Assembly (NCBI RefSeq): GCF_000014065.1
Contig: NC_008043.1
Location: forward strand, 1 to 64,000
Length of the DNA: 64,000 bases
Direction: 5' to 3'
Origin: Ruegeria sp. TM1040
GTDB taxonomy: Bacteria > Pseudomonadota > Alphaproteobacteria > Rhodobacterales > Rhodobacteraceae
Shown here in pieces: positions 8,058 to 16,003 of this stretch (position 1 is its first letter; every line of letters begins with the position of its first letter). The notes beneath the pieces are model-generated. The model was not told where the DNA came from. It made no database searches and worked only from the letters and a program-made list of their open reading frames with translations. The translations under genes were made by a program, and so were the position numbers.

Positions 8058-11000
8058 ATGACCCGCATCAACCGTCCGGCTGCTGACGCCGAAGAATTCT
8101 TGCTCCACTCTGAGGTTGAGAATGAGCACGATTGGCGTGCGCTCCCCGAGACATTCGATGTTGATGACTTTGCCCCTTGGGAAGAGGAGTGGGATCTCGA
8201 AGAGGAGGAAGAGGAAGAAGAAGACCCAGAGCACATTGACAACTCTCAGTTCTTCCAAACCGATGGGTCCGGCAACGAGGGCCTTATTGACAACCTGTTG
8301 AAACTCACTGGCAGGGACAACGCCGCAGCCAATGCCAATGGCAACGCAAACGGGCTGTTCAAATTGGTGCTGGGCGGCGATGGTGACGACAGCCTGACCG
8401 GATCCCGGGACGATGACGTCGTGATGGGCGGGCGTGGTCACGACAGCGTCGAGGGCGGCGAGGGCAACGATACGCTCATGGGCGATGAGGACGGCCAGAC
8501 CGGTTCGGACGCGACGCCGCTCGTGCTCAACATCAACAATCTCGTCAGCCAGTCCTATTACGATGGCGCATCTGCCGGGATCGGAGATACCGCAGTTTAC
8601 CGTGATGTGGCCTTTCTTGAGGATGGGACCGCAGTCTGGGGACGCCTTGTTCTGGTGAACGCAAGCGACCCGAACATGACCATCGACCTGTCGGGCGACC
8701 GTGGGGCTGAAATCTCCATCACCGGCAACGGCTATGGGGACACCGCCGAGTTCCGGCTCGAGTTTTTTGATCCCACGACCGGCGAGCCGGTCAACATCAA
8801 CTCCACCGCGACTTTCAACGACCTCGATCAGAACTACTACAACTATGATGTCGAGGCCGTTTCGCTGGATACGGATGAATACACCGCCTTTGGCACCTCG
8901 GATGGTACCTCGCTCAATGTAACAAATCAGGATGGCAGCGTGCGCGCGGCCGGGACCGAGGCGAACAACCCGGATGACCAGGACGCCTGGTTCTCTGCCG
9001 AATTCGAAGGCCGGGATTTTATTACCTTCACCCTGGAAGCGCGCAGCACGATCTCCGGGTTCACACTCTCGGGCGACCTCATCGAAGATGGAGTCTACGT
9101 CCCGATCGAGCAAGGCAACGATACGCTGCTGGGCGGGCTTGGGTCGGATGTCATCATGGGCCAGGGCGGCAATGACTCGCTTGACGGTGGCGACGGCGAC
9201 GACAGCATCGACGGTGGCGAAGGCGATGACGTCATGTTCGGTGGCACCGGCTCGGATGTGCTTATTGGCGGGCTTGGTGGTGACACGATCTCTGGCGGCG
9301 ACGGCGACGACCTCATCGATGGTGGCGAGGGCGACGATTTCCTTTCGACCGGCCTTGGCAACGATACGCTGCTCGGTGGCGAGGGCAATGATACACTCCA
9401 CAACTCGGCTGGGGACGACAGCCTTGTTGGCGGCGTCGGCGACGACAGCATTGTAGCCACCGAAGGCAACGACACCCTTGAGGGGGGCGACGGCAATGAT
9501 ACGCTCTACGCAGGGGTCGACAACGACAGCCTCGATGGTGGCCTCGGAAATGACAGCATGTTTGGCGAAGCCGGCAGCGACATCATGTTCGGCGGCGGCG
9601 GCATGGACTACATGGAGGGCGGCATCGGAAATGACACCATCGATGGTGGCGACGATGACGACACGATCCTTGGTGGTGATGGCGACGATCTGATCTACGG
9701 CGGCGCGGGCAACGACAGCCTGACCACCGGTGCGGGCAATGACACGCTCTTTGGCGGCGAAGGCGACGATACGCTGCGCAACTCGGTTGGTGATGACAGC
9801 CTGTCCGGTGGCACCGGCAACGACAGCATTGTTGCGACCGATGGCAATGACACGCTTGATGGCGGCAGCGGCAATGACACCATGTATGGAGGCAACGACA
9901 ACGACCTCCTGATCGGTGGCACCGGTGCGGACCTCATGTACGGCGAGGCAGATGCCGATACCTTCCGGATCGAAGATAATTTTGGCAACGACACCATCGT
10001 CGGTGGCGAGGCCGGGAACGATCAGGACGTTGTCGATCTGTCTTATATGACCGGCCCGGTCACGGTGACCTACACCGGCCCCGAAGCCGGAACGATCACC
10101 GACGGCACCGACACGATCCAGTTTTCCGAGATCGAAGAGCTCATCCTCACCGATCAGGACGACGTCGTTGATGCCCGAAACGATACCGCCGGTGTTCAGA
10201 TTAATGCGGGATCAGGCAACGACAGCCTCACTGGCGGCAGTGGGGACGACGTGTTTACCGGCGGCGCCGGGGATGACCTGATCTCGCTGACTGCCTCGGG
10301 CGGGGTCGACCAGATCACCGACTTTGACATCAATGACACCGATGTTGATGGCTTTTACAACGACCAGCTGGATGTCTCTGGCCTGACGGGTGGGTCCGGC
10401 GATGGCGGGGCCGTACGCACCATCGACGTCACCACAAGCGACGATGGCTTTGGCAATGCACTTCTGACGTTCCCGGGTGGCGAACAGCTTGTTTTGCAGG
10501 GCGTCACACCGGCACAGATGACCACCCACGATCAGCTGTTTGCCGCTGGTATCCCCTGCTACACGCCCGGCAGCCGCGTGATCACCGCACGGGGCGAGGT
10601 CCCGGTGGAAGAGATCCGCGAAGGCGATCTGGTCCAGACAGCTGACAACGGGCTACAGCCGGTGATCTGGGTCGGCCACCGCAGGCTCTCGGCTTCGGAT
10701 CTGGCGCGACATCCGCATCTGCGACCTGTCCTGCTGCGCCCCGGCGGAATAATCGCAAATGATCGCGCCATGCTGGTCTCGCCGCAGCATCGCTTCTTGC
10801 TGCCCTCCGATGGCGCGTCCAGAAGCGAGTCCTTTGTGCGCGCCCGCCTTTTGCTTGAGCTCGACCCTGGTCATGTCCATGCGGAGGAGCGCGCGTCGGG
10901 GGTGTGCTACATCCATTTGATGACCGAGGCGCATCAGGTGATCTTTGTAGACGGCTGCGCGACAGAGACCTTCTGGCCCGGCCCCGAGGCCCTGCGCGGT

Positions 11001-11189
11001 CTCAGCCCTCGCGACAAACGCGAGATTTTTGACCTGTTCCCCGAGCTCATTCCTGCGCTTTCGAACCGGGGTGAGATCGGGCGCAAGCTCGTGTCATCGC
11101 GCTATGGCGCCTTAGCGCGTCAGGATCTGCGGCGCAAAGATATTGCCCAGATGGAACCTTTCCATCCGCGTCAATCGCGCCGCGCCTGA
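8058..11189 (+). CDS. RTX-repeat calcium-binding exoprotein with C-terminal Hint domain
   Basis: The 1043-residue protein is very acidic. Its parts in order are: a glutamate-rich stretch (about residues 35-60); a first small block of GGxGxDxhx nonapeptides (about 106-145); a non-repeat domain of about 200 residues; a long nonapeptide block (about 350-635); a further short block (about 715-745); and from Cys834 a Hint domain (CYTPGSRVIT ... VSPQHRFLLP ... CYIHLMTEAHQVI). RTX repeats fold as calcium-bound beta-rolls and normally go through a type I secretion system; no secretion genes are nearby. The Hint_2 domain is of the hedgehog/intein type and may act in self-processing. No Sec signal is present. 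The nonapeptide block contains a 378-bp internal duplication. Start ATG 8058 has an AAGG ribosome site. Confidence 0.87.
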   Translation: MTRINRPAADAEEFLLHSEVENEHDWRALPETFDVDDFAPWEEEWDLEEEEEEEEDPEHIDNSQFFQTDGSGNEGLIDNLLKLTGRDNAAANANGNANGLFKLVLGGDGDDSLTGSRDDDVVMGGRGHDSVEGGEGNDTLMGDEDGQTGSDATPLVLNINNLVSQSYYDGASAGIGDTAVYRDVAFLEDGTAVWGRLVLVNASDPNMTIDLSGDRGAEISITGNGYGDTAEFRLEFFDPTTGEPVNINSTATFNDLDQNYYNYDVEAVSLDTDEYTAFGTSDGTSLNVTNQDGSVRAAGTEANNPDDQDAWFSAEFEGRDFITFTLEARSTISGFTLSGDLIEDGVYVPIEQGNDTLLGGLGSDVIMGQGGNDSLDGGDGDDSIDGGEGDDVMFGGTGSDVLIGGLGGDTISGGDGDDLIDGGEGDDFLSTGLGNDTLLGGEGNDTLHNSAGDDSLVGGVGDDSIVATEGNDTLEGGDGNDTLYAGVDNDSLDGGLGNDSMFGEAGSDIMFGGGGMDYMEGGIGNDTIDGGDDDDTILGGDGDDLIYGGAGNDSLTTGAGNDTLFGGEGDDTLRNSVGDDSLSGGTGNDSIVATDGNDTLDGGSGNDTMYGGNDNDLLIGGTGADLMYGEADADTFRIEDNFGNDTIVGGEAGNDQDVVDLSYMTGPVTVTYTGPEAGTITDGTDTIQFSEIEELILTDQDDVVDARNDTAGVQINAGSGNDSLTGGSGDDVFTGGAGDDLISLTASGGVDQITDFDINDTDVDGFYNDQLDVSGLTGGSGDGGAVRTIDVTTSDDGFGNALLTFPGGEQLVLQGVTPAQMTTHDQLFAAGIPCYTPGSRVITARGEVPVEEIREGDLVQTADNGLQPVIWVGHRRLSASDLARHPHLRPVLLRPGGIIANDRAMLVSPQHRFLLPSDGASRSESFVRARLLLELDPGHVHAEERASGVCYIHLMTEAHQVIFVDGCATETFWPGPEALRGLSPRDKREIFDLFPELIPALSNRGEIGRKLVSSRYGALARQDLRRKDIAQMEPFHPRQSRRA
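9282..9958 (+). repeat. 378-bp higher-order duplication within the RTX block
   Basis: Two stretches of the RTX region align in register with a constant offset of 378 bp (126 residues, exactly 14 nonapeptides). Copy one runs from 9282 and copy two from 9660, each recognisable for about 300 bp. Non-canonical repeats are shared at matching places (for example NDTLHNSAGDDSL versus DDTLRNSVGDDSL, and DDSIVATEGNDTL versus NDSIVATDGNDTL). This indicates duplication of a multi-repeat block rather than independent single-repeat growth. Confidence 0.85.
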
Positions 11190-11196
11190 ATAGCCA

Positions 11197-11214
11197 CCAC
11201 CCTGTCTTGGGTGG
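11197..11214. terminator. Small hairpin between convergent RTX and kinase genes
   Basis: A 6-bp inverted repeat (CCACCC / GGGTGG) with a 6-base loop sits in the 38-bp gap between two convergent genes. It lacks a T-tract, so a bidirectional terminator role is only plausible. Confidence 0.35.
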
Positions 11215-11227
11215 CCGCCTCACCAGA

Positions 11228-12154
11228 TCAGAGCTCTGAGCGCCAGGGCGGGTTTGCCCCCGCGCGAGACACCGTGACGGCCGCAACCTTGGCGCCCCAA
11301 CGCAGGGCCTCCGCCAAGGTCGACGCATCCAGCTTGCGCAAGGCCTCCTTGTTCAGGGCCCCCGACTCGTCAAGCCGCGCCATCACGCCTGCGTTAAACG
11401 TATCCCCAGCCCCAACCGTATCGACAACCTCCGCGCGCTCAGCTGCAACGGTGACGCTTTCCCCGTTTGGAAGCAGCCCCATGGCTCCGTCACCACCGCG
11501 GGTCACAAGTACAACCGCAGGGCCCCAGGCTTGTAGCGCAGCTGCCTGCGCTTGCGGGTCTGACTGCTCTGGCATGAGCCAGGCCAGATCCTCGTCGGAG
11601 ACTTTCACCATATCCGCCTGCGCCAGCATCTCCTTGAGGCGTGCACGATAGCGTGCCTCGTCCGGGACAAAGCCGGGGCGGATATTGGGGTCGAGCACCA
11701 CGGCACGCTCTGCCCCGTATCGCTTGAGCATGCTGGCATAGGTGTCTGCGCAGGGCTCACACGCAAGGCTGATCCCGCCAAAAAACAGGGCCTCGACCTC
11801 GGCGCCGAGCTTCGGCAGGTCCGCTACCGTGATCAGGCGCCCCGCAGTGTTCTCGTCGTAGAACGCGTATTTCGCATGCCCGTTCTGCAACTCGACAAAG
11901 GCGAGCGTGGTCGGGCGGTCTGAGCGGATCAAGTGGCCCTCGCTTACGCCGCTCTCGCGAAGCGCTGCCTCAAGCTTGCGCCCCATCAGATCCCGCGAAA
12001 CACCGCTCAGGAGGCTGACGCGCCGCCCGAGACGGCCAAGCGCAATGGCCGTGTTGAAGACGGCCCCACCCGTGTGGGGCACAAATGCCGCTTGTCCCGT
12101 CTCGGTCGTTCCCGGAATCATGTCAATGAGCGCTTCACCACAACAAAGGATCAT
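11228..12154 (-). CDS. PfkB-family carbohydrate kinase (fructokinase-like)
   Basis: The 308-residue protein has the ribokinase/PfkB fold: the N-terminal GEALIDMIPG and GGAVFNTAIALGRLG substrate motif, and the C-terminal DTVGAGDTFNAGVMA motif with the catalytic aspartate and anion hole. It phosphorylates a sugar with ATP, most likely fructose, given its resemblance to bacterial fructokinases. It stands alone with no sugar transporter beside it. A LacI-type operator-like sequence lies about 80 bp upstream of the start (12231-12244). The exact sugar is inferred. Confidence 0.87.
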   Translation of the reverse strand: MILCCGEALIDMIPGTTETGQAAFVPHTGGAVFNTAIALGRLGRRVSLLSGVSRDLMGRKLEAALRESGVSEGHLIRSDRPTTLAFVELQNGHAKYAFYDENTAGRLITVADLPKLGAEVEALFFGGISLACEPCADTYASMLKRYGAERAVVLDPNIRPGFVPDEARYRARLKEMLAQADMVKVSDEDLAWLMPEQSDPQAQAAALQAWGPAVVLVTRGGDGAMGLLPNGESVTVAAERAEVVDTVGAGDTFNAGVMARLDESGALNKEALRKLDASTLAEALRWGAKVAAVTVSRAGANPPWRSEL

Positions 12155-12204
12155 GCTGGTCGTCCCGTATCCCTATCTGCGACCCACCCCGTGGATCATG
12201 CCAA

Positions 12205-12228
12205 TTCGGCGCATCCTACCGCGCCGAA
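12205..12228. promoter_or_regulatory. Inverted repeat upstream of the sugar kinase
   Basis: An 8-bp perfect inverted repeat (TTCGGCGC / GCGCCGAA) with an 8-base loop lies 50 bp before the kinase start and only 2 bp from the LacI-like operator. It could be a leader hairpin or part of a regulator site. Only the symmetry is certain. Confidence 0.4.
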
Positions 12229-12230
12229 CC

Positions 12231-12244
12231 TGAAAGCGCTAACA
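12231..12244. promoter_or_regulatory. LacI/GalR-family operator-like sequence
   Basis: TGAAAGCGCTAACA matches the LacI-family operator layout TGnnAnCGnTnnCA: both outer TG/CA pairs and the central AGCGCT are kept, and each half reads TGnnAGC. Similar sites control sugar operons in alphaproteobacteria. It lies upstream of the divergent-facing fructokinase-like gene, which fits sugar-responsive repression. No LacI gene is in the window. Confidence 0.5.
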
Positions 12245-12813
12245 TTTTTCAACTTCTCTGATTAATAAATCTCGCACAACATATCTGCACGACCAAACAC
12301 CACGTATTTCACTTCTATATCAATATCTTAGATAGTAATATGCTGTCTGGCGCGCACGCAAACATCGAAGTGTATATGTGCGACCTCGCCACGGGGGCGC
12401 TGGAATACCCAGGGCAAATGGACACGTCCCGCGCGGCATGCGGCGCTTGGAACAGGCCGCAATCGGGACCAGTGCGCATCGCAAAATATGGGGAAATCCC
12501 CATATGTATCGTCCATGGACAACGGCCTATCACCCCGACTGTGACGTGTCAGAGGGGAACACCATGAGGTCTACATGCGGCTTAACCCGCGGGCGCCCGC
12601 CAAAAGGGCGCAACGCCCATAACGGGCGTCTTCATACCTGCCAGCTATGGGCAGGCGGTGGCATCGCTCATGGATCTCTGTCGCCTCCCGGTCGGGGGCC
12701 TGAAACGCGCGGTTCATCACCTCGTTCGTGCCGCTCAGGCTCCCGCCCCGGAGCCAAACCGCTGGAGCCATCAGCCAACGTCATAAACGTCCAAGAAATT
12801 TGAGCACCCGCCG
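12245..12813. other. Gene-free region with a 20-bp palindrome
   Basis: With the kinase leader this is about 660 bp without a convincing gene. The part from 12250 to 12360 is AT-rich and promoter-like. The short open frames here show no protein-like composition or ribosome sites. A perfect palindrome lies at 12486-12505. From about 12590 the sequence is GC-rich with several short inverted repeats and could encode a structured RNA, but I matched it to no known class. Confidence 0.4.
12486..12505. promoter_or_regulatory. 20-bp palindrome (operator-like)
   Basis: ATATGGGGA and TCCCCATAT form perfect 9-bp arms separated by only two bases. A two-base spacer is too short for a stable hairpin loop, so a dimeric protein binding site is more likely. 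It lies about 310 bp upstream of the gene at 12814. No partner regulator is identified. Confidence 0.5.
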
Positions 12814-13383
12814 ATGAAGATCGACCTGAACCAATCCGATTGCCTTGTTCTGCAAGGGACAACTCGCGTCATTTCCAGTGTTCTGGGGCTTGCCTTGCTG
12901 GTCGCGCTTGGGCTCGCCCTGACTGCTGCCATCTCGGGCGCCATCGCGGGATGGGCGATAGCCCTCGCAGTTGTGGTCGTTGGGGGCGGGATCTTGTGGC
13001 TGGTCTATCACCAAACCGAAGTGGTTTTCGACCGCACACATAATACCCTGACCCTGCGCAAAACCATGCTGCATGGCACCCGTGTCGACACCATTCCCCT
13101 GGACACCGTGTTGCAAGCGGATGTCGACCTGAGGCGCAATGAACGCAGCAACAACAGGCTGCATGCCAGCTACACCTATCGGCTCTGTGTTATCACCCGC
13201 GCGGCAACGCACCGGCATCGCGTACCGCTGTCGCATGGCTACACCACGAGCAAACGCTCGTTGCTAACGGCGCAGGAAATCAATGACTGGCTGGGCGTAC
13301 CCAATGCACCGATCGCCCGGGGGCTGAGCATGGCGGACATCGCTGAAGTGATGCAAACACTCGGGCTTCGAAAATCGGCCTAA
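12814..13383 (+). CDS. Membrane protein of unknown function, two N-terminal helices
   Basis: This 189-residue protein has two adjacent hydrophobic helices (about residues 18-42 and 46-66) followed by a soluble part that starts VVFDRTHNTLTLRKTMLHGTR, which looks like a small beta-rich PH-like domain of the kind seen in bacterial membrane-anchored proteins. The C-terminal about 40 residues include AQEINDWLGVP. I do not recognise a named family. A similar two-helix plus beta-domain layout is seen in the protein at 46057-46584. It precedes the TMEM43-like gene by 34 bp and probably shares its transcript. Confidence 0.7.
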   Translation: MKIDLNQSDCLVLQGTTRVISSVLGLALLVALGLALTAAISGAIAGWAIALAVVVVGGGILWLVYHQTEVVFDRTHNTLTLRKTMLHGTRVDTIPLDTVLQADVDLRRNERSNNRLHASYTYRLCVITRAATHRHRVPLSHGYTTSKRSLLTAQEINDWLGVPNAPIARGLSMADIAEVMQTLGLRKSA

Positions 13384-13417
13384 GACCATTTGTCAATTCT
13401 TTTCAGAAGCTTGAATC

Positions 13418-14599
13418 ATGTCTCAGTTTACGGAAACAACGCAGGTCAGCCTGTCGGTCCGATTAAAGAACGCGTTCAAAGGCATCGGCCTCGGGATCAG
13501 CTTTATCGGCATTGCTCTCTATTTTCTGTTCTGGAACGAAGGCAATGCCGTGCGCACAGCGCGGGCGCTGGACGAGGGCGCGGGGCAAGTTGTGTCGTTG
13601 GACAGCGCAACATTGGACCCCACGTTCGAAGCCCGTCTCGTCCATATCAGTGGCCCCGCAAAGCTTAAAGCAGCGCTTGTTGATGCCGCGCTTGGAGTGG
13701 AGGCCCCGGCGCAAACGGTGCGCCTCGAACGTATCGTGGAGCAATTTGCCTGGATCGAAGAAACGCAAACCTGGACCGACACCAAACTCGGAGGAGGGCA
13801 GGACAAAACGACCACATACACCTATCGGATGGATTGGACCGAAACCCCCGCGAGCGGGGCCGCGTTTCGAGTGTCCGAAGGTCACATGAACCCTCCGATG
13901 CCGATCCGTTCCAAAATCCTGCGCCAGCAAGACGCAACGGTCGGCGCTTACCGCGTGTCAGAAGAGATCTCTGATCTGGGCGGCGCGACACCGGTGATAT
14001 TGACCGAAACACAGGCTGCTGAGATCGCAGAGGCTCTGCCGCTTTCTCAAACGGCCAAGCTGGTTGCCGGGCAAGTTGTGTTTGGTGAGACCGTCGCGCG
14101 CCCGGCACTTGGGGACATCCGACTGCGCTACCAAGCCGCCAGAATTGACAGCGCCAGCGTCATTGGCCTGCAACGCGGCAATGCTCTGGTGCCCTATATC
14201 GCGCAGAACGGTCGCAAGATCCACTTGCTCACGGAAGGAATAAAAACCGCCGAAGAGATGTTTGAGACCGCGCAGCGCGCCAACACGGCCAAGACATGGA
14301 TGCTGCGCATCGGCTTGCTGGTTCTGCTCTTTCTAGGCTTCAAAGCGCTCTTTGGCGTTGTGGATGTGCTTGCAAGCATTCTGCCCGTTCTGGGCTGGGT
14401 CTCGTCGTCGGTCACCTCGCTTATCAGCGTTGCATTGGCGTTCTGCCTTGGTGGTCTCACGATGGCAACGGCCTGGTTCTATTATCGCCCAATCGTGTCT
14501 CTGGCGCTGATCGCAGTTGCCTTGGCTGTTGGTCTCGTTGGCGCGCTCTGGCTGCGCTCATCCGCAAAACATGCACCTCATCCCCCCGGAACCACGTGA
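13418..14599 (+). CDS. TMEM43-family membrane protein
   Basis: The 393-residue protein has an N-terminal helix (about residues 22-40, FKGIGLGISFIGIALYFLFW), a long extracytoplasmic domain with NEGNAVRTARALDEGA just after the helix, and three further helices near the C-terminus (about 295-385). This layout and the NEG...R motif fit the TMEM43/DUF1625 family, whose human member (LUMA) is an inner-nuclear-membrane protein; the bacterial role is unknown. It sits between a two-helix membrane protein and three secreted paralogues, an association that suggests an envelope function. Confidence 0.75.
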   Translation: MSQFTETTQVSLSVRLKNAFKGIGLGISFIGIALYFLFWNEGNAVRTARALDEGAGQVVSLDSATLDPTFEARLVHISGPAKLKAALVDAALGVEAPAQTVRLERIVEQFAWIEETQTWTDTKLGGGQDKTTTYTYRMDWTETPASGAAFRVSEGHMNPPMPIRSKILRQQDATVGAYRVSEEISDLGGATPVILTETQAAEIAEALPLSQTAKLVAGQVVFGETVARPALGDIRLRYQAARIDSASVIGLQRGNALVPYIAQNGRKIHLLTEGIKTAEEMFETAQRANTAKTWMLRIGLLVLLFLGFKALFGVVDVLASILPVLGWVSSSVTSLISVALAFCLGGLTMATAWFYYRPIVSLALIAVALAVGLVGALWLRSSAKHAPHPPGTT

Positions 14600-14629
14600 T
14601 TTTCAAACCTCTTTTTGACAGGACAGCTT

Positions 14630-15097
14630 ATGAAACACCTCACTCTCTCAATTGCCCTACTGATCACAGCTGGCGCCGCGCAGGCTGGCCGGTTTTGCGA
14701 GCTTGATGGCACCGAAGTATTCTCCTGCACCTTCAAAGATGGCACACGCGGGGTCGAAGTGTGCAACGCTATCTGGGCGGAGGGATCAAAGGTCGCCTAT
14801 GGGTTCTTCAAATCCGACGGTACGGTCGAGAAAGAAATCCTTCAGGACATGGCAACACTGGAGGCTGCTCCGTGGAATGGACTGGGCGCCTTCATGAGTG
14901 AATCCGTGACCTTTGATGGCGGAGGCGGCTATTCCTATGAGGTCTGGTCGGGCAGTGAACGCGCGGCGGATGCGACACAGATCGGCGGGATCAATGTTCT
15001 GCGCGACGGGGCGTTGATCGCGGATCTGAGCTGCGACACAGGCACCGTCCAAAGTGACCTCTCCGGTCTCATCGAGATCATTGAAGCCGCAGAATAG
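14630..15097 (+). CDS. Secreted cysteine-patterned protein (paralogue 1)
   Basis: The 155-residue protein starts at ATG 14630, preceded by an AGGAC ribosome site, and has a Sec signal ending AQAG near residue 20. The mature N-terminus carries three cysteines as C-x9-C-x11-C (FCELDGTEVFSC ... VEVC), and a fourth cysteine occurs in LSCDTG near the end. The next two genes begin with the same kind of pattern, so I read the three as paralogues. It lacks the longer C-terminal part present in the others. No known family is recognised. Confidence 0.7.
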   Translation: MKHLTLSIALLITAGAAQAGRFCELDGTEVFSCTFKDGTRGVEVCNAIWAEGSKVAYGFFKSDGTVEKEILQDMATLEAAPWNGLGAFMSESVTFDGGGGYSYEVWSGSERAADATQIGGINVLRDGALIADLSCDTGTVQSDLSGLIEIIEAAE

Positions 15098-15108
15098 AGG
15101 CTGGTTAC

Positions 15109-15927
15109 ATGTCTCGAACCTCACAATGGCTGACCTGCGTCTTTGTCGCGATCAGCTGGGGCTACGCCGCCGCAGCGCAATCGGTCTGCGAGGGCGCAGT
15201 TGTCTTTCAATGCGCAACAGAGGCCGCCGAGCTGCGCGAGCAAATCACCGTCTGCGCCAAGGATCAAAGCTACAGCCTGACCCGGCATGCCTTGTCGACC
15301 GGCGAGATGTATTACGACACGCCTCTGATCGCAGATGCCAACACGACCTGGTTTCTCTGGTCCGAAGAGGATCAGGTCCAACTGGAGATCGGGTTCTGGA
15401 GCACTGATCTTGCAGAGCCTGTGACCTTGCATGCGCAGCTGCCTTGGGATGATGCAAACGAAACCATCGCGGATACGGGCGAGTATTCCATGTGGCTACA
15501 GTCACCGCATTGGCGCGCGGAAGTCGATCAAACGCTCTGTGCGCCGGCCACGATTTACGCCGATACCGACGCACTCTGGCCCGCACAAGAAATGCGTGGC
15601 CCAATTGGGGCGTTCTTTTCCAAGGATGCTATCATCCCCCGCGTTGAAACTGCGGGACGCGCGCGCGTCCTCTCCACCAAGGGGGGCCGTGAGGGTGTAC
15701 CCGTTTATGCGGCCGCGCGCCCCTCGGCCGCAACGCCGGTCTGGTGGATGCTACAACCGGGCGAGACGGTCGACCTCTTGGACCGCGTCGGCGATTTCGT
15801 CGCGGTTGCCTTGCCAACCAATGGAATGAGCGACTGCACCCTGCGCCCGGAGCGCCTCGGGCAGCCCTATGCCGGTCCCTGCGCGACGGGATGGGTCGAT
15901 GCAGCCCTGCTGGAGCGGGTTCAATAA
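15109..15927 (+). CDS. Secreted cysteine-patterned protein (paralogue 2), SH3-like C-terminus
   Basis: The 272-residue protein begins 11 bp after the previous stop. A Sec signal (ending AAAAQ near residue 24) is followed by the three-cysteine pattern C-x7-C-x13-C (VCEGAVVFQC ... ITVC). The C-terminal third (VYAAARPSAATPVWWMLQPGETVDLLDRVGDFVAVAL ... CATGWVDAALLERV) resembles a bacterial SH3-like module, the kind that binds peptides or cell wall. The reading of that module is by pattern only. It is part of the cluster 12814-16912. Confidence 0.68.
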   Translation: MSRTSQWLTCVFVAISWGYAAAAQSVCEGAVVFQCATEAAELREQITVCAKDQSYSLTRHALSTGEMYYDTPLIADANTTWFLWSEEDQVQLEIGFWSTDLAEPVTLHAQLPWDDANETIADTGEYSMWLQSPHWRAEVDQTLCAPATIYADTDALWPAQEMRGPIGAFFSKDAIIPRVETAGRARVLSTKGGREGVPVYAAARPSAATPVWWMLQPGETVDLLDRVGDFVAVALPTNGMSDCTLRPERLGQPYAGPCATGWVDAALLERVQ

Positions 15928-16003
15928 CATGACACGAACAATCCTGCCATTATTGACCGTGCGCCAGTCGGCGCGCCCACCGACATTTGAGAGGAAACGC
16001 ATC

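Noticed and set aside
7980-9401. 473-residue minus-strand open frame over the RTX gene
   Set aside because: It mirrors the nonapeptide repeat and acidic stretch of the plus-strand gene; its repeated IVALA-type segments are a by-product of the RTX codons.
12590-12800. Possible riboswitch or 6S/tmRNA-type RNA
   Set aside because: I compared it with remembered features of cobalamin, FMN, TPP, glycine, SAM-II, 6S and tmRNA and saw no match; kept only as a low-interest finding.
12378-12803. 141-residue plus-strand frame in the gene-free region before 12814
   Set aside because: It has no ribosome site, is rich in Arg, Pro and Gly, and crosses several inverted repeats; I judge it non-coding.
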